Below, piece by piece: positions 1 through 13,288 of a stretch of 64,000 bases of DNA. The stretch spans positions 171,240,445 to 171,304,444 of the forward strand of contig OY998176.1 in the NCBI GenBank assembly GCA_963921935.1. Reading direction: 5' to 3'. The notes beneath the pieces were generated by a model. That model worked only from the letters and a program-made list of their open reading frames with translations, did no database searches and was not told the DNA's origin. This DNA comes from Galeruca laticollis (lineage: Eukaryota; Arthropoda; Insecta; Coleoptera; Chrysomelidae). The stretch's first letter is position 1. Every line of letters begins with the position of its first letter. The position numbers and the translations under genes are program-made.

Positions 1-2367
1 TACATATAGAGACTATTTGATAAATTATAACTAATGATTTGGTTATTTCCCCTTTTTCATTTTTAGCTAATAAAAAATTGATGTGATTTTTTTCTGATGC
101 TAATACACAGGTCAAGTAATGAATAAACTTTTTGTTCTGATTGAAACATTTTCGAATAATACTGCGTAGGTTATGATATGCCATCACACACTAATATTTC
201 CCAAGGGAAATAAGAACCGCTCTTATTATACCAAGAATAATATGGAACGTCAGATTTCACTATAAAAATGTTATATTTTTTAATTGAAGCAACAGAAATA
301 TTAAGAAATATTTTATGCTTTAATTAAAGCAATAAATGAACTAGTAGTCTAGAAGCCGGTTAGGACACGACCTTCATCAATTACCAGTTGAAACATGTTT
401 TCATAATTTTTCAATAATAGATAAATATGCCTAAAATTGCTTGCCTATCAAAATCCTGACCAGACTATTTTTAAATTGATTAATTATATTTATTTTATTT
501 TTACCGATCTGTTAACCAGCCGAATTTTGTTTATGTAGTTTATTGTTAATAATATAAAAAATATGCATAGGTAGCCTTTCCAACTCATTTCTGGACCGCA
601 ATACCTGACAAGCGGATATAAACAAATAAGTTAATATGGGTAACTTCACCGATCTCTCAACCGCTTGAATTATATTCATAAATATATGGTATAGCATTGC
701 CTACAATAAACCTACCATTAATTAATTATCATTACGAGACTTTGAAGTTTGAAAACCGGGGCAGGCAATGGTGTGCGATAGAAAAAGTAGAGCAGCCGAA
801 GTCCGCGCAATAGAAAAGAACAGTTCGGCGCGCAATATTCCTCAAATGTAAACTTCTGCGTATGCTCTATCTATTTATATTATTATTTTGGAGCGATTGA
901 GAATAAACTTAATTTAATTTATAATTATTAATCATATTACTTATGTTCATAATCACCGATCACATCAGCTAAATTATCAAGTGAGAAAACAAAAGTTTCA
1001 TTTGGCTAGAATATTTGGCTCAAAACAGCATGGTACATTAAAAAAAATTACCTTTGAACACAAAAAATATGTGTGATCAATTTAATATTAATTTTAATAG
1101 ATAGTAGGTACATATATATTTACTGCAAGTTATACTTTCCTACATAATGTATATAAGCTGATTATCTAAAAATAAAATAAGCATTAGTAATAATCGTAGT
1201 TAATTAGAATAAAGTTAGTAATAATTATTTCGAAGAAATTTAAAACTTTTCATTAATTTGTCAAGATGACATAAACTTTAGTGAATATTTGTTTTGTCAG
1301 AAGTAAAAGGCACAACATGCAACAAATAGAATCATATAACATATAGTTTAGAAACTGTTGATGTTTAAAGATCGTTTGTGTTTATGAAATTAAACATAAT
1401 TTATAATTTAAAATAAATAAATTAAGAATAATTTATATAAAATAAGTAATATTTTAGATATAAGGAATATTTAAGAGAGAGTTACATATATAGAAACCAG
1501 AATTAATGATGTAGAATTTATTTTATAGTCATAAATGTACACATCCATTAAAGACAATATTTAATTAAAAAAATGTATTATCTAAAGAAAAAGACTATTG
1601 TGAATATGTGTATTTATAAACCATTGATAATATAAAGTATTTTTGAAAAGACAATAACAGAAAGGGACTGATAATTCAAACTAAAATGTTGAAAAAGTAA
1701 GAAAATTTCCAGTATCAAAAATTTGTATAAAAGAATCTAGGGACATATGGAAACATTTGTATGAAAAAGTTTGTTGATAAAACAAAAATTAGTGATCATC
1801 GGGCAGCAGAGAAGCAAGCAGCATATTAGAAGAAGAAAAATAATTTAAGCGAATTTTCAAAAAAATATAAGAAATTTGAAATAAAAAACGTAAGAAAACA
1901 CAAAAATTATAAGCAAAACTAGTACCTGAATGTAATATTCAGCTCAACAATTCTGTGAATGGAAGTTTATGGAGTTTGCGGTAAATGGTAGAAGTATTCC
2001 AGTGAATTTTGGGAATCTGACATCATATAGCTTCAGATTGAAATTTGTGATTCCAGGCCAGTGTATAAAATTGGTACCAATAATTTATTAGGGTTAAAAC
2101 GAGTACACGTGAAAAGTATGTTTGAATTTAAAATCCAATTCATTCATTTCTTCCTGTCCTGTCCTATATATTGTATATAGATCGCGTTCGAAGTGACTTC
2201 CAGTAATTGTAAATACATATTTGCGTTTCATTTGAGAGAGATGAATGAAACACATATTCTAGTAATAGGAATGTTAACGGTTCTAACAAATCCATGTGAA
2301 GCTACATTTCGAACATGAAAGACAGTTTCTAGAAACATAAAATAACATTTTAAAAACCTTAATATTA
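1..2367. other. AT-rich stretch without recognised genes
   Basis: No ORF here looks like a known protein. The DNA is AT-rich with many stop codons in all frames. A short GC-richer patch lies near 755-845. A degenerate direct repeat is listed separately. Nothing else could be assigned by reading. Confidence 0.6.
503..720. repeat. Degenerate direct repeat, about 143-bp period
   Basis: The motif beginning ACCGATCT near 504 (followed by TTAACC and GAATT) recurs near 647 as ACCGATCT followed by CTCAACC and GAATT. Both copies then run into an ATATG.ATAG stretch and a GCCT motif. The copies differ at many sites, so this is an old duplication or the edge of a dispersed repeat. Confidence 0.4.
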
Positions 2368-2601
2368 GTGAAATTAAAACAACCAGATAAATCCCACTAC
2401 GCAAAACATCTACTTGACACCAATCATTCATTGACACCTAACAGAGAACTAGAAGTGCTGCATATTTGTGAAAAGGAACAAGAACTGGATTTCCTTGAAG
2501 AACTGGAAATTAGAAGAGATTTAAGAAACCCACAATATGAAGTTGTCAATGAACAGTTAAATCTAGGGAATTCTCCACTAATAAACTGTCTTCTTAAGTG
2601 A
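2368..2601 (+). pseudogene. Penelope-like element, C-terminal (GIY-YIG side) fragment
   Basis: This 77-codon ORF resembles the C-terminal part of Penelope-like retroelement proteins, downstream of the GIY-YIG core. That region normally reads roughly FAKHLL..NH, then a stretch ending ILHxC.K...L..LEE.EI. Here the matching pieces are YAKHLLDTNHSL, EVLHICEKEQELDFLEELEI and a terminal LN block. Similarity starts near residue 8. The RT domain and the catalytic GIY-YIG residues are not found upstream, so this is a truncated relic. The assignment rests on motif recall, without alignment. Confidence 0.55.
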
Positions 2602-4334
2602 TAATTGTAAAGATCAGCAGATATAGTTTTCCTGGTTTTCTATATCATTGCACAGGATATCCAGGATATCACCATAGGGCTAATAATATCTAAGCTTCAA
2701 TATTTGTAATATCACATCTTCTCCTTTTTTCTATAAACATATATTAAGCCAATCACAAGTTAGGTTACTTCTTGGTCTAGCCAAAAATATAACTACTAAA
2801 CATCAGGTAGGCATAAAATGAAATGTAACTTCTGTCATTCTGACTATGATATTGATTTATCCAAACAATTGTCAATTTTTTAGAATTTTCAATAACTTGT
2901 ATTATATTGTGGAATTAACTAGAGACCTTGAGTTCCATTTAAAAACACTTAATATTAGTCTTAAATTTAATACAATTAATTTAAAATGCGTTATTTTTAA
3001 CCCATTATAACGTGACTGCGGACACCAATCAAAGCACGATGACGTCACTGCACGAACAAGTGGACTTATTTCTCATAACCCAGTTGAATGTATGAACTAT
3101 TTTTCTTGATAATTTGTAAGAATACCGATAATGTTTTACGATTTTCATTACAATGGAGACTGGATTCATCAAAAGAAATAGTTGTAACTTACCGAAGATT
3201 GATTCTATGATTGTGCGAGTTCCTTTGCTAGGAACATGGTATTTGTGCAGTGGAAAAGAACGTGAAAATGTTTTTTGTACGTGCCTATATTGCACATTGA
3301 CATACTTTATTACAAATGAGAGAGACGCCTTACTCATTTTATTTACTCTTTTATCATATTTAGAACTATTTATCATCTACATAAACGAAATAAAACTTCT
3401 CATTTTTACCACAACCAAAAATATCTAAAATGATTTTCAATTCATACTTGTAGATAATCAGAGACTATATCTTATATCAAAGTAAATGAAAAAGACTATC
3501 ATAGTCATCTCAAATGTAGTCTGTAGGCAAATAGCAGTAAGTAAAACGCAAAATTCGTACTACAGAATACATTATTAGAAGTTGAATGTGCAACTAGTTC
3601 CCGCTCACTTAGCCATCATCAGGCCTTAAATGTATATATTATTCACATGAAAAGTATTATAAAAGGAAAGCTGTCACATGCCCGTGGCATCCAGCAGAAT
3701 CCAAGATGTGTCAGGAAAGATACTGTAGGAAAAATTTATTAAAAATTTACATAATTATGCAAACGTCAAACAAAACTAAAATTAGACAACGTTAAGGGAA
3801 GTCATTAAAATTGAATTAATGTATAATTGAAAGAAAAAGAAAGAAAATATGGAGTCCGTCGTACGACACAATCCTTCTGAAGCAAGAAGTCAAGTATTTA
3901 AATAGTCGTAATAAGAAAAAGGGCAATGCAGAGGACCGAATGCGGACTAATGAAAAACAACTTTTGCTTTCTGTTAATAATTATATACTCAGAATTCATA
4001 TTTTGACACTCATAAGTCACATAATTTGTATATTCATGGTCGTAGGAAAAATAGAGTACATAACTCGTTAGAAATTGTATTTCCTGTATTAGTGCGCCAT
4101 CAGTAAGACCTGCAACGGTAATCAATTAGCATGAAATCAAGGGCGGAGAACCAGATGGTCAATTTCAACCGCAAAACTCGGAGATGGCTTATGGTAATGT
4201 TTTATGACATGCAACATCGCAAACATGAATTCATATGTCATTTATACTTCAAATACACTGAAACAAAGCAAAAAACGGTTACGTGGGTACGAGAATATAT
4301 GATGAAACTAAGCCATAGTCTTGCAGAACCTAAT
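2602..4334. other. No gene recognised; possible Penelope repeat remnant
   Basis: ORFs here (for example 3029-3376 and 3153-3428 on opposite strands) overlap each other and resemble nothing known to me. One short motif near 3598-3635 reads on the minus strand as GGCCTGATGATGGCTAAG. It recalls the CTGA(A/T)GATGGCT motif at the ends of Penelope-like elements. It may belong with the fragment at 2.4-2.6 kb. Confidence 0.35.
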
Positions 4335-4395
4335 CAGTGCCGGATTAATCATTAGGCAGAGGACGCAACTGCCTAGGGGACTCGTATACACAAGA
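4335..4395. repeat. hAT-like terminal sequence (weak)
   Basis: The sequence begins CAGTGCCGGATTAA and is followed by a CTGCCTAGGGG block. A similar arrangement (CAGGGCCGGATCAA, then CCCCTAGGC) occurs at 21747. CAG-initiated termini of this kind occur in hAT elements. No opposite terminus or 8-bp target duplication could be found by eye. Confidence 0.2.
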
Positions 4396-4849
4396 AAAAA
4401 ATACGTTTCATTTAATGAAAATTTTATTAAAAAATTTGTTTAGAATTCCTCAACATCAATATTATTGTTTTTCTCGACGCTTGTCAGAGCCATCTAGTAG
4501 TAGAGCTAATAATAGCTGTATTTGATGATATATGTAGGTAAACGTTAATTCGGAACGCAGGAGGCGGGCGATCAGCTGTTTACTCGACTTGATTTACGTT
4601 GGGGGAATCCCTGATTCGTTGGATGCATTCCGTCGCGTATTTGTAAGGTATGGGTTACGACCGTGAGTTAGTGAGCATTATTTTAATCTAAAAAGTTTGT
4701 GCTCTGTTATTAAATAGTTACGAACTTGTTGTTGTTATAAGTGCTATATATTTTTTTAAAGACTGCTTTGAGAAAATCGGCGAGACGAAGCACGCATGTA
4801 ATTCAAAAACTTAGGTTATAAGGTAAATTTTATAATAAATGATTCACTC

Positions 4850-4932
4850 TTTTTTCCGGACGTTTCCAACTCACGCTTTCCCAATTCTGCCTTTAGTTCT
4901 GTCACTTTCAGGTCACTTAGTCTTTTGGCCAT
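4850..4932 (-). pseudogene. Gag N-terminus fragment (SAP domain) of the macrodomain Gypsy family
   Basis: Read on the minus strand from the ATG ending at 4932, this encodes MAKRLSDLKVTELKAEL and then a KRELETSGK block. It is nearly the same as the start of Gag at 58246 (MAKRLRDLKVAELRAEL, then DRELETSGK). The match stops within the SAP domain, near codon 28. It therefore marks a truncated third copy of this Gypsy family, attached to the LTR fragment just above it in coordinate order. Confidence 0.75.
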
Positions 4933-4949
4933 TTTTACGTAACTATTTA

Positions 4950-5380
4950 TTTACGGTAAGTCTACTCACTTAATTTATTTATTCACTAACTTATTCACAA
5001 ATTCACTATATTCACTTAAACTAATTTATATACTTCACTTCACTTCTGTTTGTTTACTTAGACTTAATTTATATATTTACTTGTTTACTGTTTATCTCAC
5101 GAGATCACTTTAAAAACTAAACTTCCCCCGCTGGTCAGTCCTTTATATATTAGTGTCTTTTTATTCCAGATCATTCTAGAATGCGGCTCACACATTAACA
5201 GCCTACCTGGAAGTCTCGAGATAAGACTATAGTCACAAAAACAATGTATCTTCACTGGAAATTTCTAGATAAGAATAGTCGCAAATAATAATGTTAAACA
5301 GTTCGCCAAAATTTTAAGTCTCATACATAGCGTAGACAGAGTCGGATTCAGGCACTACAGCCGTGTGCGAGGATTTAGCA
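4950..5380 (-). mobile_element. Gypsy LTR fragment, family of the 52-58 kb element
   Basis: The block contains the same ordered landmarks as the LTRs at 52259-52727 and 58291-58726. These are runs of ACTTAAACTAATTTATAT, a TTTATATATTA core-promoter-like segment, TCTAGATAA, AACAGTT and AGACAGAGTCGG. Between LTR and Gag start, the tRNA-Leu primer-binding site of the complete element is absent. A different short sequence (GTAAGTCTACTCACTT on the plus strand) is there instead. The outer LTR end has decayed. Confidence 0.65.
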
Positions 5381-5796
5381 ATTTACGAGTGAAAAAGTCC
5401 CTATAATGCTAAAATGCCTTTGTATTGATTAATTACGAACACATATCGACATGCACAGAAACTACATAACTTTCCGGTCCTCTTTAAGCGAAATTTTTGA
5501 TTCACCATTATTCCATGCTATTTCGTTTTAACAAGTTATATCCTGGCCTATTTATTAATATTCACCCCGTTTTAATTAAACTGATTCAATCTGACCATTG
5601 TTTTGATCTGTAACTTGTTGAAATCTTGTTATTGAAATTGTCTAGATTTCATATCCCGTGGTAAGGTACACTCTTGAACAACGGCATACAAGAATAAAGA
5701 CCCCACTTGTAACTTCAACAATGAATAAGTAATAACATCCCTGACTTATAAGGTCAGTGTATGGTTTAGAAGTCTGAGATAAGATTTTCAGCATTT
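5381..5796. other. No gene recognised
   Basis: The stretch lies between the LTR fragment and the LINE 3' end. It has no ORF of note, no repeat unit I could match elsewhere in the window, and no recognisable promoter or RNA. Confidence 0.5.
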
Positions 5797-8700
5797 AAAA
5801 ATATATAATAATAATAATATATGTTTATTCACTATAAATTACAAAGTATAACAAATGTAGATCAAAAATCGTAAATAAACACAATGTCCCACAGAAGTTG
5901 TAAAAAACAGCTTGTAAGTGGTATCTAAATTAAGTACAGCGACAAAATTAGTTACACTTACAACAATAGTAAACTTAGCAACAATAATGATAGTAGTAAT
6001 ATCACAAATAATACATAGCACAATCAGAATATCTCAACAAAATATGAATTTAAAAAAAATATAATATGAAAAATTAAAGGAATAAAGAAAATGAACCTGT
6101 ACAACTACAGAAAAAAACCTGTAGTATATTAAACTATTTAAGTTATTGAACACCGAAAACTCCAACCTTCAGCCAATGTAACCATGTGTAGGTGTAGATA
6201 CTTCTCACGTTACGATTTTTATATCGCAGAATTCTCTTTTCTGCTCTAAAATGAAGTGTTTTAGTTTCTTTTTAAATAATCGAATATTTTGGATGCTTTT
6301 ATTATAATCTGGAATACGGTTGTAAATCTTAACGGAATAGAAAGAATATGTTTTCTGACAACTCGTATTTATCATCCTAGGGACTGTATGGAAATGTCTA
6401 TTCCGAGTATTGTAATTATGGATTGGTAAGTTGTATGTATTCTTTGATCTATGATATTCCACTGAAACGCATAAAAAGTATAGTTGTTTCAGATCCAATA
6501 TTCTGCTTTCAGTATACAAAAGATCTGAAGAATAAAGGTTCGGTTTAGACATTATGATTTTTAGAAATCTCATCTGGATTATATTTAACGGCTGCAGGTG
6601 AGTTTCCAACGCACTTCCCCAAACCTGAATTCCATATCGAAGATGGATTTCTATCAATCCAAAATATAAATTGCGGAGATGCTGGCTAGAAATATACTTT
6701 TTCAAGTGCCTAAATTTATGCAAAATGAACTGTAATTTTTTTATTATATATTTAATATGACAATCCCATTTTAAATTTGTATCCAATATAACCCCCAAAT
6801 ATTTTATATTGTTTGTTGGTTCAATAAATAAATCCTGATCAAACTGTGATATTTTCAGTGGATAAAATCGGTTATTAGTTGGAGCTAAGAATAGGCAAGT
6901 AAAAAGTTTTTTCAAAATTTATGGTTAATAGTTTACTATCAAACCACGACTTAATTAGCTTTAGGTCAGATTCAACTTTTAGCTTTAAATCATACCAATT
7001 ACTGTCCTCATAAACAATTGCAGTATCATCCGCGTAACCAATTATATGACCAGCGCTATTTAAATAAAATAGATCATTCATGTAGAGATTGAATAACACG
7101 GGGCCTAATATAGTACCCTGTGGTACTCCGTATGTTATATCGCGTTCTTCACTAATAAATCCATTGATTTTGACGACCTGTTGTCGATGTGAGAGATAAC
7201 TCCTGAATAGCTTCAAACAAGTATCCCGTAGTTCCCCAGCGTTTTTAATAGACTACTGTGGCTGACAGTATCGAATGCCTTCGCTAAATCCAAAAACATA
7301 CATAGGCACGTTTTATTCCTATTTAGAGCATCAAACATTTTGGTTGTTAAATTTAATAAAGCATTGTGTGCGGAACTGTTTTGTTTAAATCCAAACTCGT
7401 GGGACGATATCAACCCATATTTGGTTATGTATGAATCCAATCTTATTTTCAATATTCTTTCAAAATTTTTTGATATATGTGGTACTAGTGATATTGGTCG
7501 ATAGTTAATAGGAAGGGATTTGTCTCCATTTTTATACGTAGGTGTGATTACAGATTTTTTGAACGCTTTAGGCCATATTTCCACGATCATACACATGTTT
7601 ATTATGTGTTGCAGCGGATCAAGGATATATGATTGTATTGCCTTTAGACACTCAGCACTAATTTCGTCTATACCAGTTGCTTTCTTGTTTTTCAATTCAT
7701 TTATAATGGACTTCACCTCAAATGTATTTGTTGGTAGCAAAAACATTGAATTTGAGAAAGAAACTCTATCATATACCCGCTGTCGGTTTTTGTCTATTTT
7801 TTCGGCCAAATGTTTCCCTTCTCCAGAAAAAGTTGAGTTAAACTCATTCGCTATTTGAAGAGGATGGGTTAATATATTTCCTTTTTGATCTTTAATATTT
7901 CCTATGTTAACTCGTGAATTGCTTGATCCACAAATATCTTTCACTACATTCCACAGTTGTTTGTTATTATTGGAATTTTCGTTAATTTTTGTAATATAAT
8001 AATTTTTTTTTGTAGTTTGAGCATTTAACTTATTTCTGTATAGTCTGTAATGTGAAAGTATATTACGATCATTCGGGCTTTTTTTGGTTAACTGAAATAA
8101 ACGTTTCTTTTCATTTATGGACCTCAGTAGAGCATTTGTTACCCATGGCGCAATTTTGATATTTTTCCGGTTGTGTCTATTATAATAAAGGCACTTATCA
8201 ATATTTTCTTGAATTATTGAAATAAATTTCTCTGTATCATCATCTGGGTCATAGCAACTTCTTATCGAATCCCATGATATTTTAGAAACAGATTCCTTAA
8301 GTTTTTGGTAGTTATCATGCTTTGTTACCCTCTCGGATGGCTTCTTTTGTTCTTTATTGTCCATTATAATTTGTAATGCTATTGCGTAGTGATCTGTTAT
8401 ATCAGTTTTTATTACCAAAGGAATAATATTTTCTAAATTTTTATTAGATTTTGAATATAAAAAGAGATGGTCTAGGCAGGAATTGAGTCTAGTTGGCTTA
8501 TTAATGGTAGATACAAATCCATATTCGCTCAAGGTACTAATGTAATCTATTGTATTATGATCTGAATCAAGTAAGTCTATGTTGATATCACCCACAAATA
8601 TGCAGTACTGCTCAGTACCTACTCTACTATTCCTTAACAAAGTATCCAGATTATTGATGAACTCGGGTATTTTAGGATTATAATTCTCCTGTGATGGTGA

Positions 8701-8850
8701 TCTATAACACGCCAAAATTACGATCCTAGTTTATTGTGAATATCTATTGTAACTTTTAGAACCTTAGTTGGTCCCAGACTTATAATACTATGTTCAAAAC
8801 TGAAAGCAGATCTAAAAATATATGCTGCGTTAAAGGAATAAACCAACTGA
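5797..8850 (-). mobile_element. CR1/Jockey-group LINE, 5'-truncated
   Basis: This non-LTR retrotransposon lies on the minus strand. Its 3' end probably coincides with the AATAATAAT microsatellite at 5800-5825, as CR1- and Jockey-group elements often end in short tandem repeats. Coding sequence runs from part of an apurinic-like endonuclease (near 8840) through RT to the C-terminal region near 6205. ORF1 and the 5' UTR are missing. Confidence 0.75.
6205..8850 (-). pseudogene. LINE ORF2 (endonuclease plus reverse transcriptase), frameshifted
   Basis: The endonuclease remnant shows CYRSPS, VGDINIDLLD (the GDFN-type motif) and TDITDHYAI (the SDH-type motif). RT shows PISLVPHISK, DLAKAFDTVSH, GVPQGTILGP and an intact GYADDTAI catalytic box. 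The C-terminus has LKYLGVILD and NTRNRHFHTVPRM. Three frame changes break it: near 8725 (upstream SIISLGPTKVLKV is in another frame), near 7215 before the FRSYLSHRQQ block, and near 6905. The enzyme would make cDNA at a nicked target, but this copy cannot be translated whole. The catalytic residues are still readable, so decay is moderate. Clade placement between CR1 and Jockey needs a tree. Confidence 0.85.
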
Positions 8851-10013
8851 TTAAATTTTTTTTCTATATTTTAAATAGATACTATACATTTAGATTACTT
8901 CATATGATATCTGATGATAATTGTAAGCTACATATCGATTTGCACTTAATGTAGACATGAACTGGTTGATATAATATATATGAATATAGTATGCTTAAAA
9001 ATATACTATATTGATGGAGTTAATTTTAAGAGCATTAAGAAGTACATTGTAATTTTTAATGAAACATTGGTTAAATAATCTTAAGTTTTAAAAGGTTTCC
9101 TCAGAAACAGTAATAATATTTAGTAACTGTTCATTTAACCCTAGAATACTGGACTGTGTAAAAGAAACGTTAATACTAGTACAAAAGATCGTGTAATATT
9201 AGCGACAGGTAAAATTCTTCTAGTCACTTTAACATACATTGCATATATTACCTCTCCACATATTGGTTGCTTGCATTGGCTACAATATGTCGTTGTTTAC
9301 TTATTTCTTTTAAATTTATATAGTATATAAAAGTATGTTTAGTATAAATAAGCTTACATAATCCTAAATTAATTGGTAGTATTAAGTTATTCAATTGGGT
9401 AACTTGTATGTCTTCGGTTCTACATTCGGTATGAAGAATCAGGAACAGGGCTACCACTATCATCAGTAACAATTTGCTACAATCAGTTTTGAATTTTTTA
9501 ATTATCTTTTTTTTTGATAAATCCCGTTATTAGTTTCTAAAATTATTTTTGAATCTTCAATATTTTATTTTTTCTTATATTTTGGTATTTTTTATCTCTG
9601 AATTTTGTTAGTATAACTTGGAGAATTCTTTGTGATTTTGTATATAGTGGGATAGCATTAAGTGAATGTTCAGATCAAACAGAATTATTTAAAACTGAAT
9701 AATATTATTTTAATCAAAGGAAGATTATTTAAATGAAATTGGTATCATTTAAATGAAAAGAAAATTATTTAATTATTTTAAAAGATCTCAATTTTCATTC
9801 TAACAAATTGAGTTATTTTTGTTCTAAATTTCTTTGAGATAAAATTACAAATAAGCGTGTGCTATCACATCATTTTCTACATTTGGTTTTAACTTCTGAT
9901 GAATAATCAATTTCTTTTTGAATTATCGAATCAAGATCTTCAATTCACATTTTAACAAAATGAATAGTATTTTAAATGAAAAATTGAATGTTTCATATTA
10001 TTACTTTGTAAAT

Positions 10014-10015
<2 letters not shown>
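8851..10015. other. AT-rich stretch without recognised genes
   Basis: There are only short ORFs without familiar motifs (for example 9248-9472 on the minus strand). The sequence is very AT-rich with local TTTAAATGAAA repeats near 9700-9780. Confidence 0.5.

Positions 10016-10057
<42 letters not shown>
10016..10057. repeat. (TA)n microsatellite
   Basis: About 20 uninterrupted TA dinucleotides. Several similar tracts punctuate this window, often at mobile-element borders. No element border is evident here. Confidence 0.95.
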
Positions 10058-10059
<2 letters not shown>

Positions 10060-11580
10060 ACTGAAATAAGAATTGATAGGTTTGAAAGGATAAATTCAAT
10101 GAAAACTCAAAACTCTACTCAAATGAATTATAAAGGTGGTTGAGAGAATATAAATTTTACTGATATAATTATTATCAATCCAATAATTAATAGTGAAAAT
10201 GTTAATTTTAATTTGTAAAAAAATCATTAGATATGAAAATTTAAAAGGATTCAAGAGTAGTGCGCGAAGTCCTTACTTAATCTCTAAACGAAATAAAATA
10301 TCAATCTAGTAGGAAAAATAAATCGTAGCTGGTTGCTAAGAAAAGTAAACATTGATGACAGATTGAATTTTTTTGAAGCAGAGAGGTAAAAATAATTATC
10401 CTAAGAGAGAAATCTAGTAAAAGAAAATAAAAGGAAGTTAAGTTATACGAAAGAAAAGCTGAAGCTGAGAAGAATACTTCATAATTATTAAACAAGGTAA
10501 ATTGTTGTAATTTCCAAGAAGGAGAAAAAACTTGAATGTTGTATAATTGTGAATTATAATGATAGAAAAATCAAAGTTGAAAGAGTAATTAATTAGATTG
10601 TAACAATGAAAAGAATTGTAAATTGAGAATACCTACATTATTGTACAGGAAGACAAATTGATAGTGATATTATTGGAAGAATTATAAATTTGAACTGCTT
10701 GGCCATCCTATTCAAAATTAAAAGGAGCAGAAATAAGAATATTTTCTGAAGAACTGAGTTTAAGAGTGACTACGAACTGTGAGGTGAAGTTTCTCTTATA
10801 TAAACTGTTGTAATGATAGCAAAATATAACCTAAAATAAGAAACTATTGCGTTAGATGAAGTAAAACAATAATTTTTTATTGATCACTGATGGAAAATGT
10901 ATAGGTATAAAGGATATTTAAAAAAAACTCTTATATTAGCAAATTAATATCAAACAATCAGTACTTACCACAATATTGTATATCTCGAATACCTAACGAT
11001 TTATAACTTGTGCCATCAATTTAATTGTATAGAATATTTGAATTCAATCAATAGTTTCTCAGCATTCAAAACATAATAACATCTGTATTGGTCAATTAAG
11101 AAATTATTATGTACAACTAAATAATAATACATTTGTAAATAGGTTAATATGTATGACAAATAAAACCAAATTACTATACAGAATGAGATCTTTCTTATCG
11201 ACATTAGTTGATTTTATATCGTGTTGCCATCTCTATTTTTATAAGTTAACCAGAAAATACAGGGTTGTATAAAGTATTTAATTGTTTTTAAAATTATTGG
11301 AAAATAATAATCTCTTTATTATCTTATTTACTAATTATATTATAATTTAAATTATTTCTCGAGTTTGAATTTATAAATTTAAAAGACGTATCCTCAACCA
11401 CCATAATTCCTTGTTTATGGTTAAGAGTTTCATCCTTATAGACTGAGTATAGCTGGCTCACTATAATAGCACACAAAATTGATAGACTAATTTCACGTGG
11501 CGCTCAACAACTAAAATTATAATAATATAAACCTAATATAAAATTATAAATAAATGAACAAAATATCATACTAATATATA
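10058..11580. other. AT-rich stretch without recognised genes
   Basis: The sequence is purine-rich on the plus strand near 10300-10800 (many GAAGAA/AAGAAA blocks), similar in texture to the coiled-coil ORF region at 13.3-15.9 kb. No ORF or motif supports a gene. Confidence 0.45.
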
Positions 11581-13120
11581 TTAATACATATACTCTATCT
11601 AAATTCTAAAGAAAACATTGAAATAAAGAAAAATGTACATATTTGGATGTAATACTACAATACAATGTATTATAAATAATTTAAAAGATTCAATATGCAA
11701 ATAAAATTTGACATTACAATTTCGAATGACAATAATGCAGAAGATACTTAATGATACATAGATTTTATAAAGATTTTAAAAAAAGAATACAGATGTCGCT
11801 GGTAGCAAAATTACAATTAGAATTAAAGAATGAAAATCTCTCTTTGTTATATGAAAACATAAATTTGTATTTTTTTTTAAAAAAGGAATTTTTTGGTAAC
11901 CAAAGGAGAACAGAATTATTTATGGAAAAAGTTTAGTGAGTTGATTTTGAACCCCTCTCGAGAGAACATCTAATATGAGTTCTCTCAAATTTGCTGAATA
12001 ATATAATAGTAATTGATACATTAAAATAGAATCAGATTATAATAATTAGCATGATAAGATCAGTGCGTGAATAATTCCTCAAATAATTATATTGAAATAG
12101 TGTTAGTCATTTTTCCGGGTTCTAAATTAAAATTTAGAAAAGTGGTTCCGGCGATTCTAAAAGACGTGCTTAGAATCAGAACGAATGATCCTGATACCTA
12201 GTTGGTGAGTCCAGTCCAGATTTTATAAATTATTTTTCAAGAATTAACAGGCCTTTAAATAAAATTAAGATATATGCATCTATATCGCATTTTTGAATAC
12301 TGACAAAATTAACGTTAAAGATATATAAAATTTCACCTGAAGAGAAGAGAAAATTTTTTGAATAGACAATTTTATCGCATATAGTTATTTGACATTTATA
12401 CACGTCAAGTGTAATTTTCGACGATTTGAACGTTTAGAATAAGTAGTTAATTAGGTTGTTCTTCTAGTATATAGGTTGTTTTTTTAATTTTAAGGTTCGT
12501 AGAAAGTACGATTATTGTTCTTTATTATATTTTGGGAATAGTAATTCATTTTCACTTGTTATCTGATGGTATATAATATATAATTTTTGATTCCAACTCA
12601 CTTTGGTATTAATTCAACTCCTATTTCATTGAATTTGAAAAATTTTGGATCCTATAAAACTTTTGATATAATCAGTGACATTTAGTTAATTTTCAGTGAC
12701 AGAAAAATTGTAGATGTCATTAGATAATTTAATGGTCTTAGAATATATTGAACAAGCAGTCACTATAGATTTGCAATAGTATAATTGACAATTTTGGAAT
12801 ATTCTTTGGAAATTTATAAATTTAAAATTTAAATTATTAATTTTTTTTAATCTTTGAACCCTCCCTGAGGTAAGAGCGAGTAAGTCGATTTTGTAGTAAT
12901 TTATCTTTCAGAATATAAAATTTCATATTCATCTGAGCCGGGCATAATAATTTGACAATTCCTGTCAAAATTTCAAATAGGTTATATTCAGTGATAAAGG
13001 TGTTTTCACATTAGTGTAGTTACTACCACGATTGTAACAACAGCATCTAATAATCAAATTTCAAATAAAATCATATAATACATAATTATAAAAACAGTAG
13101 AACATTAAATATATTATAAT
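11581..13120 (+). repeat. 5' LTR, 1.54 kb
   Basis: It begins TTAATACATATACTC and ends TATATTATAAT, with no TG..CA ends. It matches the 3' copy almost base for base; small differences include ATACTACAATAC versus ATACTAGTGATATAC near the start. The high identity argues for fairly recent insertion compared with most elements here. Confidence 0.9.
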
Positions 13121-13141
13121 TTGGCGGCCCAACGTGTGGCG
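13121..13141 (+). promoter_or_regulatory. Primer-binding-site-like sequence
   Basis: TTGGCGGCCCAACGTGTGGC follows the LTR directly. It resembles the tRNA-Lys type site TGGCGCCCAACGTGGGGC, with one inserted G and one substitution. A related sequence, TGTCACCCAAAACGTGGGG, recurs about 70 bp downstream near 13191. Confidence 0.55.
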
Positions 13142-13288
13142 AATTAAGAATTTTTCTTGATAATTAGGTTGACGTTAACATTATAATAATTGTCACCCAA
13201 AACGTGGGGTGATTAAAACTGTGCATATAATTATAAAAATATTAAAAATTTATTGACATTATTATAAAAAAAAATTTAAAAATTTACG

